Shown one piece after another: positions 43,243-51,623 of a stretch of DNA of 64,000 nucleotides. Source of the DNA: DASSKA01 sp963839365 (lineage in GTDB: Bacteria; Actinomycetota; Actinomycetes; Propionibacteriales; Nocardioidaceae); contig CAWIUT010000001.1 in assembly GCA_963839365.1 (NCBI GenBank), forward strand, positions 1,302,001 through 1,366,000. Direction: 5' to 3'. Under the pieces are notes generated by a model. It searched no databases, was not told the DNA's origin, and was given only the letters and a program-made list of their open reading frames with translations. The position numbers were made by a program, and so were the translations under genes. The first letter of the stretch is position 1; every line of letters starts with the position of its first letter.

Positions 43243-43944
43243 TCAGCGGCGCTCGAGCCAGACCACGCAGCGGCTCGGCTCGACCATCGGCTCCAGCCTG
43301 CCGGCGGTGATCGGCGCGCCCATCTGCGCCAGCGTGCCCTTGAGCAGCCCGAGGTGCACCGAGCAGACCACGTCGGTGTGACGCTCGGCGACCTCCAGGA
43401 AGGGGCAGTGGCTGACCTCCATGCGCAGGTCGTCGCCGTCCTCGACCGGCCGGGACTCGAAGCCGATCCGGTCCAGCGTGTCCACCACCGTCGCCAGCGC
43501 CGTGGACTCCTCCACCTTCTCGAAGGGCGGGGCGGGCTTGGTCAGGAACCGCCCCCACGCCTCCCCGACCTCCTCGGCGGACTTCGCGGGGTCCGGAAGC
43601 TGGTCGGCCAGGAAGCCGGACAGCAGCTCGGCCAGGAACCGGTAGCTGCGGCCCTCGGCCGGTGAGGCGGTCCTGGTCGCGGAGTACAGCAACCGCGGGC
43701 GGCCGGGCCCGCTGCGTTCCTCGGGCTCGCGGGTCACCAGGCCGGACTCGAGCAGGGTGTCGAGGTGGAAGCGGACCGTGTTCGGGTGCAGTCCGAGCCG
43801 CCGGGCGGCGTCCGCCGCGGTGATCGACTCGCCGACGTCTCGCAGCAGGCTGAGCACCTGGAAACGGGTGGGTCCCAAACCGCGCGCCGGGTCGTCCCGG
43901 GCCAGCGGCCTGGGTTGTCTCGGGTGGTCTGCCATCGGGGTCAT
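43243..43944 (-). CDS. HTH regulator with conserved cysteine/histidine C-terminal domain (SufR-like)
   Basis: This 233-residue protein has an N-terminal winged helix (TRFQVLSLLRDVGESITAADAARRLGLHPNTVRFHLDTLLESGLVTRE) and a C-terminal domain with the pattern SHCPFLEVAERHTDVVCSVHLGLLKG. Regulators of this type in actinobacteria, such as SufR, bind an iron-sulfur cluster or metal through these residues. Two starts are possible, ATG 43944 and ATG 43935, neither with a strong Shine-Dalgarno sequence. The gene is near fdxA and a DsbA-like protein, so a redox-linked role is plausible (inference). Confidence 0.85.
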   Translation of the reverse strand: MTPMADHPRQPRPLARDDPARGLGPTRFQVLSLLRDVGESITAADAARRLGLHPNTVRFHLDTLLESGLVTREPEERSGPGRPRLLYSATRTASPAEGRSYRFLAELLSGFLADQLPDPAKSAEEVGEAWGRFLTKPAPPFEKVEESTALATVVDTLDRIGFESRPVEDGDDLRMEVSHCPFLEVAERHTDVVCSVHLGLLKGTLAQMGAPITAGRLEPMVEPSRCVVWLERR

Positions 43945-43994
43945 CGTGGCACGGTTCGTCCCTGCTCGTCCGAAATCCTGGCTTTCCGGCCGGC

Positions 43995-44819
43995 TCAGGC
44001 CCCCTGGTGGGGAGCCGCGTGCAGCTGCTGGAACTGGCGCAGTCCGCGGTAGCCGTACTGGGAGACCCAGGAGAGGTCCGGGGGATCCGGCCGGCGCCGC
44101 GTCGGGGCGCGACGGGCCGGCTCCCGAGCGGGGTCCAGCCCACGAGCCGCCAGCTCGTCGCCCAGCCGAGCGACGGCATCCTCGCCGAAGAACAGGTGCT
44201 GCTCGTCGACGTACAGCACCGGCACGGTCTCCTTCCCGGTCTCCTGCCACTCCTGGCGCCACCGCCGGGCCAGCCGCCACGCCGTGGTGGTCACCGGGCC
44301 GCCGGTGACGTCGACCGCGTAGCCCCAGTCCCGCAGACAGCCGCTGTCCGAGTCGCCGCTGCGGATCGCGTCGACGAGCAGGGTGCGCACCAGTCGGGGG
44401 TTGCCGATGTCGACACCGTGCACCCAGAAGGCCTCGAACAACAGGCCGTGCACCCGGCCCGCCACCCCGGCGCCGTACGCCTCGGCGTAGCCGGACACGG
44501 CCGCGGTGGTGTACGGCACGAACCCGGTGAGCGAGTAGGGGTAGCGCTCCCCGGGGAGCAGGGAGCGCTCGACGCGGTCCATCTCCTCGCGCAGGCACGC
44601 GAAGCGCGTGTCGCCGTAGCGGCGAGGACGGCGCCGCTCGTGCTCCACCGCCCGCCAGTCCACCTCGACCCCCTGGTCGGCGAGCAGCCGGGCGCGCCTC
44701 TCGGCGAGGTAGCTCCAGGGGCAGTTGAAGTCTCCGTAGAGCCGCAGCGTGCGTGCCGCGCCGAGCGTGTCCTCCTCGCTGACCGGGCGGATGCCTCCCT
44801 GGTTCGTGTGCTGGCTCAT
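43995..44819 (-). CDS. DsbA-family (FrnE/HCCA-isomerase-like) thioredoxin-fold protein
   Basis: This 274-residue protein has a thioredoxin-like start LRLYGDFNCPWSYLAERRARLL. The motif CPWS has only one cysteine where DsbA has CxxC, which fits the FrnE / 2-hydroxychromene-2-carboxylate isomerase branch. A helical insertion and the cis-Pro segment VPVLYVDEQHLFFGEDAV follow. The C-terminal 40 residues are Arg/Pro-rich. The ATG at 44819 has AGGAGG six bases away. It is divergent from fdxA with a 70-bp AT-rich region between. No signal peptide is present, so it is cytoplasmic. Confidence 0.82.
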   Translation of the reverse strand: MSQHTNQGGIRPVSEEDTLGAARTLRLYGDFNCPWSYLAERRARLLADQGVEVDWRAVEHERRRPRRYGDTRFACLREEMDRVERSLLPGERYPYSLTGFVPYTTAAVSGYAEAYGAGVAGRVHGLLFEAFWVHGVDIGNPRLVRTLLVDAIRSGDSDSGCLRDWGYAVDVTGGPVTTTAWRLARRWRQEWQETGKETVPVLYVDEQHLFFGEDAVARLGDELAARGLDPAREPARRAPTRRRPDPPDLSWVSQYGYRGLRQFQQLHAAPHQGA

Positions 44820-44830
44820 GTCGCGCCTCC

Positions 44831-44872
44831 TTGCGGTTCCTTGATCCATTTTTATAAATTTCTTGTGAGAAT
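44831..44872. promoter_or_regulatory. AT-rich promoter region between the DsbA-like gene and fdxA
   Basis: This is the most AT-rich short stretch of its neighbourhood. On the + strand, TTGCGG (44831-44836), a 16-base spacer and TATAAA (44853-44858) form a credible vegetative promoter for fdxA. The overlapping TTTATA can act as a -10 region towards the DsbA-like gene. Confidence 0.5.
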
Positions 44873-44889
44873 GGAAGAGGAGGAGACCG

Positions 44890-45249
44890 ATGACTTACGT
44901 GATCGGAGAGCCCTGCATCGACGTCAAGGACCGGGCCTGCGTCGACGAGTGCCCGGTGGACTGCATCTACGAGGGCGGCCGCGCGCTGTACATCCATCCC
45001 GACGAGTGCGTCGACTGTGGCGCCTGCGAACCCGTCTGCCCCGTCGAGGCGATCTACTACGAGGACGACCTGCCGGGCGACCTCGAGCCGTACAAGGACG
45101 ACAACGCCCGGTTCTTCGCCGAACCGCTGCCGGGTCACGTCGAGCCGATCGGCTCTCCCGGCGGCGCGCAGGAGTACGGCGTGGTCGACGGGGACACCGA
45201 GCTGGTCGCCGGCCACCCGGCACGCGAGCAGGAGGTGGTCGGCGACTGA
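44890..45249 (+). CDS. fdxA: Seven-iron ferredoxin
   Basis: This 119-residue FdxA-type ferredoxin has cysteines in CIDVKDRACVDECPVDC and CVDCGACEPVC that bind one [3Fe-4S] and one [4Fe-4S] cluster. The core ends at YYEDDLPGDLEPY. The C-terminal extension is 15-20 residues longer than in many relatives and acidic. The ATG at 44890 follows GGAGGAG. It passes electrons to cytochromes P450 or other oxidoreductases; the partner is not encoded nearby. Confidence 0.95.
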   Translation: MTYVIGEPCIDVKDRACVDECPVDCIYEGGRALYIHPDECVDCGACEPVCPVEAIYYEDDLPGDLEPYKDDNARFFAEPLPGHVEPIGSPGGAQEYGVVDGDTELVAGHPAREQEVVGD

Positions 45250-45250
45250 A

Positions 45251-45301
45251 CCGACTGGTCTGCCCGACTGGTCTGCCGGATGGTTTGCGCGACTGGTTTC
45301 G
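45251..45301 (+). repeat. Four degenerate 13-bp direct repeats after fdxA
   Basis: Two identical copies of CCGACTGGTCTGC (45251-45263, 45264-45276) are followed by two decayed ones, CGGATGGTTTGC and GCGACTGGTTTCG. They begin right after the fdxA stop and end 35 bases before the cupin start. Confidence 0.75.
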
Positions 45302-45336
45302 CCTGTCCTGGTTGCCAGACATGGTTGACTGGCCCC

Positions 45337-45693
45337 ATGAGCCAGGTGCACGAGCGCAACCACACGTCGTCGGAGATGGTGGTGCTCAGCGAGCTCGCCG
45401 CGTCGCTGATCGCCGACCTGCCCAACCACCACTCGGGGCGCACCGCCAAGACGGTGATGTCCGGTTCGGTGATGCGCGCGGTCGTCGTCGCGCTGTCGCA
45501 GGGCACCCAGATGCACGAGCACGACTCGCCGTCCGGGGCGACGTTGCAGGTGCTGGCCGGCAAGGTCACGTTGAAGGCCGGTGACCGGGAGTGGCCGATC
45601 TACCCCGGGCAGCTGGTCGTGGTGCCGCACCAGCGGCACTCGGTGGAGGCGCACGCCGACTCGGCGTTCCTGCTCACCGTCGCGCTGCGCTGA
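45337..45693 (+). CDS. Small cupin-domain protein
   Basis: This 118-residue single-cupin protein has motif 1 HEHDSPSGATLQVLAGKVTLKAG and motif 2 PGQLVVVPHQRHSVEAHAD, with His residues able to hold a metal. The start at the ATG 45337 gives MSQVHERNH. The function is unknown; such cupins bind or sense small molecules. It is 87 bp after fdxA and 75 bp before the acyl-CoA synthetase in the same direction. Confidence 0.82.
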   Translation: MSQVHERNHTSSEMVVLSELAASLIADLPNHHSGRTAKTVMSGSVMRAVVVALSQGTQMHEHDSPSGATLQVLAGKVTLKAGDREWPIYPGQLVVVPHQRHSVEAHADSAFLLTVALR

Positions 45694-45768
45694 GCGCCGG
45701 CCCCGCCCCTCCCCGGAGCGGTACAACACCATGGTGCCCTGGTAAACAGCCGACGACAGGAGCCCGGG

Positions 45769-47520
45769 ATGACCGCCACCAACCCCGACGCCACTCACGC
45801 CACCGACGCCTACCGCGCCGCCCGCGACCAGCTGCTGGCGCTGCGTGGCAACCATGACCGGGCGGTGGCCGAGTTCGGTTGGCCGGACCTCGGCGACCGG
45901 TTCAACTGGGCGCACGACTGGTTCGACGCGTTCGCCCGCGGCAACGACCGGCCCGGGCTGGTCGTGATCGAGGAGGACGGCAGCACGCAGCGGCTCACCT
46001 TCGACGAGGTGTCCCGCCGCTCCAACCAGGTCGCCTGCTGGCTGCGCGAGCAGGGCATCGGCCGCGGCGACGCGGTGATCGTGATGCTCGGAAACCAGAT
46101 CGAGCTGTGGGAGACCATGCTCGCGATCACGAAGCTGGGCGCGGTGATCATGCCCACCACCACCGCCGTCGGGCCCGGCGACCTGGTGGACCGGATCGAG
46201 CGCGGCGGCGCCAAGGCGGTGATCTGCAACCCCGCGGACACCGGCAAGCTCGCCGAGGTGCCTGGCGACTACCACACGATCTCGGTGGGACCGGCCGGCG
46301 CCGGCTGGGCCGACCTCCGCGCGGCGTACGACGCGGAGCCGACCCCGGTCGAGCACCCGGGCACCGGCCCGGACGACCGGCTGCTGCTGTACTTCACCTC
46401 CGGCACCACCAGCCGGCCGAAGCTCGTGGAGCACACCCAGGCCTCCTACCCGGTCGGCCACCTGAGCACGATGTACTGGCTGGGCCTCGAGCCCGGTGAC
46501 GTGCACCTGAACATCTCCTCGCCCGGCTGGGCCAAGCACGCCTGGTCCTGCTTCTTCGCCCCGTGGATCGCCGAGGCGACCGTGTGCGTCTACAACTACG
46601 CGCGCTTCGAGCCCTGGGCACTGCTCGGCCTGCTCCGGGAGCACGGGGTGACCTCGTTCTGCGCCCCGCCCACGGTGTGGCGGATGCTCATCAAGGCCGA
46701 CCTGTCCGGCGGTCCCGGCACGCTGCGGGAGCTGGTCTCGGCCGGGGAGCCGCTGAACCCGGAGGTGATCGGCCAGGTCCAGGCGGCCTGGGGGAAGACC
46801 ATCCGCGACGGCTACGGACAGACCGAGACCACCGCCCAGGTCGGTAACACCGTCGGCTCCCAGGTCAAGCCCGGCTCGATGGGCCGGCCGCTGCCCGGGG
46901 TGCCGGTGGTGCTCGTCGACCCGGTCAGCGGCCAGCCGGTCGAGGGTCCGGGCGAGGGTGAGATCTGTCTGGACCTGGCGAAGCGCCCGCTGCCGCTGAT
47001 GACCGGCTACCAGGGTGACGACGCGCGCAACTCCGAGGCGATGGCCGGCGGCTTCTACCACACCGGTGACGTGGCCAGCGTGGACGCGGACGGGTACATC
47101 ACCTACATCGGTCGCACCGACGACGTGTTCAAGGCCTCCGACTACAAGATCAGCCCGTTCGAGCTGGAGTCGGTGCTCATCGAGCACCCGGCGGTCGCCG
47201 AGGCCGCGGTGGTGCCGGCGCCCGACGAGCTGCGGCTCGCCGTTCCCAAGGCGTACGTCGCACTCGCCCCCGGCCACGCGCCGAACCGGGAGACCGCCTT
47301 CGAGATCCTGCGCTACGCCCGCGAGCACCTGGCCTCCTACCAGCGGATCCGCCGGCTGGAGTTCTACGAGCTGCCCAAGACGATCTCGGGCAAGATCCGC
47401 CGCGTCGAGCTGCGCGCCCGCGAGCAGGACCTCGTCGCCCAAGCCCCGGCCACCGAGTGGCGCGACGACCAGTTCCCCGAGCTGCGGCAGCCGCCGGCCG
47501 GGGGCGCGGCGGGACGCTGA
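45769..47520 (+). CDS. AMP-forming acyl-CoA synthetase (medium-chain type)
   Basis: This 583-residue adenylate-forming enzyme has the P-loop YFTSGTTSRPKLVEHT, the motif GYGQTETTAQVG, HTGDVASVDADGYITYIGRTDDVFKASDYKISPFELE with the hinge Asp, and the C-terminal catalytic lysine in ISGKIRR. The overall pattern (FNWAHDWFD, SPGWAKHAWS) matches medium-chain/benzoate-type synthetases (MACS). It activates a carboxylic acid with ATP and CoA. The ATG at 45769 follows AGGAG. It is 24 bp upstream of the patatin gene, so the two may handle fatty acids together. Confidence 0.92.
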   Translation: MTATNPDATHATDAYRAARDQLLALRGNHDRAVAEFGWPDLGDRFNWAHDWFDAFARGNDRPGLVVIEEDGSTQRLTFDEVSRRSNQVACWLREQGIGRGDAVIVMLGNQIELWETMLAITKLGAVIMPTTTAVGPGDLVDRIERGGAKAVICNPADTGKLAEVPGDYHTISVGPAGAGWADLRAAYDAEPTPVEHPGTGPDDRLLLYFTSGTTSRPKLVEHTQASYPVGHLSTMYWLGLEPGDVHLNISSPGWAKHAWSCFFAPWIAEATVCVYNYARFEPWALLGLLREHGVTSFCAPPTVWRMLIKADLSGGPGTLRELVSAGEPLNPEVIGQVQAAWGKTIRDGYGQTETTAQVGNTVGSQVKPGSMGRPLPGVPVVLVDPVSGQPVEGPGEGEICLDLAKRPLPLMTGYQGDDARNSEAMAGGFYHTGDVASVDADGYITYIGRTDDVFKASDYKISPFELESVLIEHPAVAEAAVVPAPDELRLAVPKAYVALAPGHAPNRETAFEILRYAREHLASYQRIRRLEFYELPKTISGKIRRVELRAREQDLVAQAPATEWRDDQFPELRQPPAGGAAGR

Positions 47521-47544
47521 GCGACGTTCACCTACTTTTGAACC

Positions 47545-48384
47545 ATGGAAAGCTCCGGAACCGCCCTGGTGCTCGGAGGGGGAGGAGTCACCGGGATCGC
47601 CTGGGAGATCGGGCTGCTGTACGGCCTGGCCGAGCACGGCCTGGATCTGACCTCCGCGGAGACCCTCGTGGGGACCTCGGCCGGCTCGGTGGTCGGCACC
47701 CTGGTGGCCTGCGGGGAGAGCCTCGAGGAGATGTACGCCTCGCAGTTCGTCGACCCCACCGGGGAGGAGATCGCCAAGCTGGGGGCCGGGATCATCTTCC
47801 GCTATGCCCTCGCCTACCTCGCGCCCGGGAGCCTGTCGACGAAGCTGCGAAGGCTCGGCCGGGCGGCGGTGCGCGCCTCCACCGGCGGCGAGGCCGAGCG
47901 GCTCGAGGTGTTCCGCTCCGGGCTCGGTGACCGGCAGTGGCCGGACCGTCGGCTGCTGATCACGGCAGTGGATGCCGGCTCCGGGGAGCCGGTCGTCTTC
48001 GACAAGACATCCGGGATCGACCTGGTGCGCGCGGTCGCCGCCAGCTGCGCCGTACCCCTGGTGTGGCCGCCGGTGGCGATGGACGGGCACCTCTACCTCG
48101 ATGGCGGGCTGCGCTCCCCGGTGAACGCCGACCTGGCGAAGGGTGCCTCGCACGTGGTGGTGTTCGCGCCGCTGACCGCGGCGTTCGGCAAGGACATGCG
48201 GATCGACGCGCAGATCGCCCGGCTCGGCGGCGGGGTGGCCTCCAGCGTGGTCACCCCGAACGCGGACTCCACGCACGCGCTGAGCAAGAACATGCTCGAC
48301 CCGCGGCACCGGTCGCAGGCCGCCCGCGCCGGCCGGCAGCAGGCAGTCCGGGTCGCCGACCAGGTGCGCGCCGCCTGGCACTAG
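47545..48384 (+). CDS. Patatin-like phospholipase
   Basis: This 279-residue protein has the patatin oxyanion motif LVLGGGGVTGIAWEIGLLYGL, the catalytic Ser in GTSAGS and the catalytic Asp in YLDGGLRSPVNADLA. These form the Ser-Asp dyad of lipid acyl hydrolases. There is no signal peptide. The start ATG 47545 gives the usual short N-terminus. The position directly after an acyl-CoA synthetase suggests lipid turnover with reuse of the freed acid. Confidence 0.91.
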   Translation: MESSGTALVLGGGGVTGIAWEIGLLYGLAEHGLDLTSAETLVGTSAGSVVGTLVACGESLEEMYASQFVDPTGEEIAKLGAGIIFRYALAYLAPGSLSTKLRRLGRAAVRASTGGEAERLEVFRSGLGDRQWPDRRLLITAVDAGSGEPVVFDKTSGIDLVRAVAASCAVPLVWPPVAMDGHLYLDGGLRSPVNADLAKGASHVVVFAPLTAAFGKDMRIDAQIARLGGGVASSVVTPNADSTHALSKNMLDPRHRSQAARAGRQQAVRVADQVRAAWH

Positions 48385-48434
48385 GATGCGGCACGCGTCG
48401 CCCGGCGACTGGCGTGAACCCTCGGTCGTGAACA

Positions 48435-49412
48435 ATGCCCCGTATGGACTGGTATCTGGGCAGTGAGACGCACGAGGCGTTCCGGCATCTCCGCCACGAC
48501 TTCAGGTCCTACCTGGAACGCCACGGCCGGGAAGGCGGAGACGTCGACGAGGCCGAGCTGGTGTTCGCCGAGGTGGTCGGCAACGCGGTCCGGCACGCCG
48601 GGGGGCCGGTCTGGATCTCGCTCAGCTGGCGGGGCCCGAACCCGGACCTGACCGTGCGCGACCTCGGCCCGGGCTTCGACACCGGGCAGCTGGATCCGCC
48701 GCCCCCGACGGCCGAGTCCGGCCGCGGCCTGCTCATCGTCAGCCACCTCGCGACCCGCCTGGAGGCGCACGCCCGCGCCCAGGCCGGCACGAGCGTGACC
48801 GTCACGCTGCCGGTGACCCGGCCGCCGGTGGGCGACCAGGACCCTCCCCGCCAGACGGTCGGCGCCCTGCCCGGCCTTGACGAGGCCCGCCCGGAGGGCG
48901 CGTTCGGACGGGAGACGTTCCTGCGCGCCCTGGTCGTCCAGCTGGCGCAGGTGCTCGAGCTGCAGCACGGACCGGACGCCGCGGACGCAGCGGTCGCCCA
49001 GGTCGGCACCGACGTCGGTGGCCAGATGGAGCAGGAGTACCGGGACGCCGTGGACGTGGTGGGCCGGATGACCCCGGAGCAGATGGCCGACTGCTACGTC
49101 CGCCTCAAGCACGCCATCGACGGCGGCTTCTACGTCATCGAGGCGAACGAGCGGCAGATCGTGCTCGGCAACACCCGGTGCCCCTTCGGCGACTTGGTGC
49201 GGCGCGCACCGTCGTTGTGCCAGATGACCTCCAGCGTCTTCGGGGGCATCGCGGCCCGCAACAGCGCGAACGGGGCTTCGGTGATGCTCGAGGAACGCAT
49301 CGCGGTCGGCGACCCCGGGTGCCGGGTGGTGGTCTACCTCGGGGACCCGCCGGCCGACGAACGGGCCAACGCGCAGCGCTACGTCGCGCCGTCGGCGCGC
49401 GCGGCCGGCTGA
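48435..49412 (+). CDS. RsbW-like ATPase fused to a cysteine-containing sensor-like domain (MetOD1-like)
   Basis: The protein has 325 residues. Residues about 8-135 form a GHKL/HATPase_c_2 fold (FAEVVGNAVRHAGG as N box, VRDLGPGFD as G1, GRGLLIVSHLA as G2). A linker follows. Residues about 165-310 resemble methanogen-output-domain-1-like regions: a helical start (FLRALVVQLAQVLEL), then GNTRCPFGDLV, PSLCQM and GDPGCRVVVYL, with three cysteines spaced as a possible cluster- or ligand-binding site. It could be an anti-sigma kinase controlled by a redox or ligand signal (inference). The start may be the ATG 48435 or 48444. No partner anti-anti-sigma gene is adjacent. Confidence 0.78.
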   Translation: MPRMDWYLGSETHEAFRHLRHDFRSYLERHGREGGDVDEAELVFAEVVGNAVRHAGGPVWISLSWRGPNPDLTVRDLGPGFDTGQLDPPPPTAESGRGLLIVSHLATRLEAHARAQAGTSVTVTLPVTRPPVGDQDPPRQTVGALPGLDEARPEGAFGRETFLRALVVQLAQVLELQHGPDAADAAVAQVGTDVGGQMEQEYRDAVDVVGRMTPEQMADCYVRLKHAIDGGFYVIEANERQIVLGNTRCPFGDLVRRAPSLCQMTSSVFGGIAARNSANGASVMLEERIAVGDPGCRVVVYLGDPPADERANAQRYVAPSARAAG

Positions 49413-49414
49413 GC

Positions 49415-50128
49415 TCAGCGGGACCCTTCGTCCATCTCCCAGACCAGCACCTCGGTGCCCGGCGCGGCCCCGGTCAGCCGCTGCGAGCCGGCGTCGGTGA
49501 GCCGCGCTGCGTCCCCCTCCTCCAGCCGCCCGGCGCCCTCCAGCTCTGCCGCTCCGGTGGCCACGAACACGTGGAGGTGGGCCGCCGCCGGCAGCGGAAC
49601 CGCGTCCTCGGCGGCCAGCCGGGCCACGTGCAGCACCGCGTGCGTGTTGCCCAGCGTGACCGCACCCGGCCGGTCCGGCCGCCCGGACGCCACGGTCACC
49701 AGGGTGCCCGGTGGCAGCTCCACCGGGCTCTGCTCGTACGACGGGTCGGCGTCCGGCTGCTCCGGCCGGACGTGTACCTGCACGAACCGCACCGGCTCCT
49801 CGTCGGAGGCGTTGCGCTCGGAGTGCGTGATCCCGCTGCCGGCGCTGGTCCGCTGCACCACCCCGGGACCGCTCACGGTGAGGCGGCCGGTCGAGTCCTG
49901 GTGCGCCAGCCGGCCGGCGAGCACCCAGGTGAGGATCTCGGGGCCCTGGTGCCGGTGGGTGTCGTAGCCGGCTCCCGGGGCGAGCAGGTCGTCGTTGTGC
50001 ACCAGCAGCTGACCGTGCCCGACGTTGCCCGGGTCGTAGTGCCGCCCGAACGAGAAGCTGTGCCGGGAACAGATCCCGTCCGTCCTGGTCTCGAACCGGT
50101 CGGCGGCCCGTCGTACTTCCACCCGCAT
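49415..50128 (-). CDS. Pirin family protein
   Basis: This 237-residue bicupin protein has the N-terminal metal site HRHQGPEILTWVLAG with HSERN further on, as in bacterial pirins of the YhhW type. Some members are quercetinases, others regulate metabolism. The ATG at 50128 gives the family N-terminus RRAADRFETRTDGICSRHSFSFG. Its stop is two bases from the stop of the convergent ATPase gene. It is divergent from the GH1 gene with 77 bp between. Confidence 0.89.
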   Translation of the reverse strand: MRVEVRRAADRFETRTDGICSRHSFSFGRHYDPGNVGHGQLLVHNDDLLAPGAGYDTHRHQGPEILTWVLAGRLAHQDSTGRLTVSGPGVVQRTSAGSGITHSERNASDEEPVRFVQVHVRPEQPDADPSYEQSPVELPPGTLVTVASGRPDRPGAVTLGNTHAVLHVARLAAEDAVPLPAAAHLHVFVATGAAELEGAGRLEEGDAARLTDAGSQRLTGAAPGTEVLVWEMDEGSR

Positions 50129-50205
50129 GCCGACATGGTCTCGCAGCCTGATCCCCGCGCCGCGGCTGGTGCACCCGCATCGGGGTGACCTGCAAGGGTG
50201 GGGAC

Positions 50206-51615
50206 ATGGCAACTGAGCAGTTTCCGGTCCTGCCCGAGGGGTTCGCGTTCGGGGTGAGCACGGCGGCCTACCAGATCGAGGGGGCGGCCGGCGAGGACGG
50301 CCGGGGCCGCAGCATCTGGGACACCTTCAGCGCGCAGCCGGGCCGGATCGTGGACGGCAGCACCGGGGCGGTGGCCTGCGACCACTACCACCGCTACCGG
50401 GAGGACGTGGACCTGATGGCCGGGCTCGGGCTGGACGGCTACCGGTTCTCGATCGCCTGGCCACGGGTGCAGCCCGAGGGCAGCGGCCGGGCGAACCCGA
50501 AGGGGCTCGCGTTCTACGACCGGCTCGTGGACGCGCTGCTCGAGCGGGGCATCACGCCGATGGCCACCCTCTACCACTGGGACCTGCCCCAGCCGCTGCA
50601 GGACGCCGGCGGCTGGCTGAACCGGGACACGGTTGAGAGGTTCGCCGAGTACGCCACCCTGGTCGGGCTCAAGCTCGCCGACCGGGTCGGGCAGTGGATC
50701 CCGGTCAACGAGCCGAACGTGGTCACCATGCTCGGCCACGCCGTCGGTCAGCACGCCCCGGGGGAGCGGCTGCTGTTCGACGCGCTGCCGGTGGCCCACC
50801 ACCTGCTGCTCGGCCACGGCCGGGCGGCGGCGGCGCTGCGCACCACCGGCGCCACGGCGGTCGGCACCGCGCAGAACCACACCCCGGTGTGGCCGGCCAC
50901 CGACTCCGAGGCCGACAAGCAGGCCGCCGACCTCTACGACACCCTGTGGAACCGGCTGTTCGCCGACCCGCTGCTGCTCGGCCGCTACCCGGAGGGGTTC
51001 GCCGAGCTGATGCCGGCCACGGTCGCCGAGGACCTGCCCGCCATCGCCGCGCCGCTCGACTTCTACGGGGTCAACTATTACAACCCCACCCGGGTGGCCG
51101 ACTCGACCACCGCCACCAGCACCGAGGTCCCCGAGGGCATCCCGCTGCCCGAGCAGATGCCGTTCGCGCTGGTGGCCGTGGACGGCTACCCGCGCACCGA
51201 CTTCGGCTGGCCGGTGGTCCCCGACGGGCTGCGGGAGATGCTGGTCTCGCTGGGCGAGAGGTACGGTGCGGCGCTGCCCCCGCTCTACGTCACCGAGAAC
51301 GGCTGCGCCTACGACGACGCCCCGGACGCCGAGGGCACGGTGCACGACCCGGACCGGGTCACGTACCTGGACGCTCACCTGCGGGCGGTCGCGGACGCGA
51401 TCGACCAGGGCGCCGACGTGCGCGGCTACTACACCTGGTCGCTGATCGACAACTGGGAGTGGGCCGAGGGGTTCAGCAAGCGCTTCGGGCTGGTGCACGT
51501 CGACTACACCACGTTGGCGCGCACCCCGAAGGACTCCTACCTCTGGTTCGCCGCCATGGTGGCGGCGCAGCCCGGGCGGTCGCGCCCGGCCGGTGGTCCC
51601 CTGCCGCCCGCGTGA
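50206..51615 (+). CDS. Family 1 beta-glucosidase
   Basis: This 469-residue GH1 retaining glycosidase has the acid/base Glu169 in PVNEPNVV and the nucleophile Glu364 in YVTENGCAY. FAFGVSTAAYQIEG near the N-terminus, LYHWDLPQPL and YYTWSLIDNWEWAEGFSKRFG are family marks. It hydrolyses beta-glucosides such as cellobiose in the cytoplasm, as no signal peptide is present. The ATG at 50206 follows GGTGGGG. No sugar transporter is adjacent. Confidence 0.94.
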   Translation: MATEQFPVLPEGFAFGVSTAAYQIEGAAGEDGRGRSIWDTFSAQPGRIVDGSTGAVACDHYHRYREDVDLMAGLGLDGYRFSIAWPRVQPEGSGRANPKGLAFYDRLVDALLERGITPMATLYHWDLPQPLQDAGGWLNRDTVERFAEYATLVGLKLADRVGQWIPVNEPNVVTMLGHAVGQHAPGERLLFDALPVAHHLLLGHGRAAAALRTTGATAVGTAQNHTPVWPATDSEADKQAADLYDTLWNRLFADPLLLGRYPEGFAELMPATVAEDLPAIAAPLDFYGVNYYNPTRVADSTTATSTEVPEGIPLPEQMPFALVAVDGYPRTDFGWPVVPDGLREMLVSLGERYGAALPPLYVTENGCAYDDAPDAEGTVHDPDRVTYLDAHLRAVADAIDQGADVRGYYTWSLIDNWEWAEGFSKRFGLVHVDYTTLARTPKDSYLWFAAMVAAQPGRSRPAGGPLPPA

Positions 51616-51623
51616 CCGGTGGC

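Noticed and set aside
43243..48435. An open minus-strand frame of 1730 codons
   Set aside because: Only its first-encoded-to-last C-terminal 233 residues (43243-43944) look like a protein. The rest is antisense to well-supported genes (fdxA, acyl-CoA synthetase, patatin), a usual effect of high GC.
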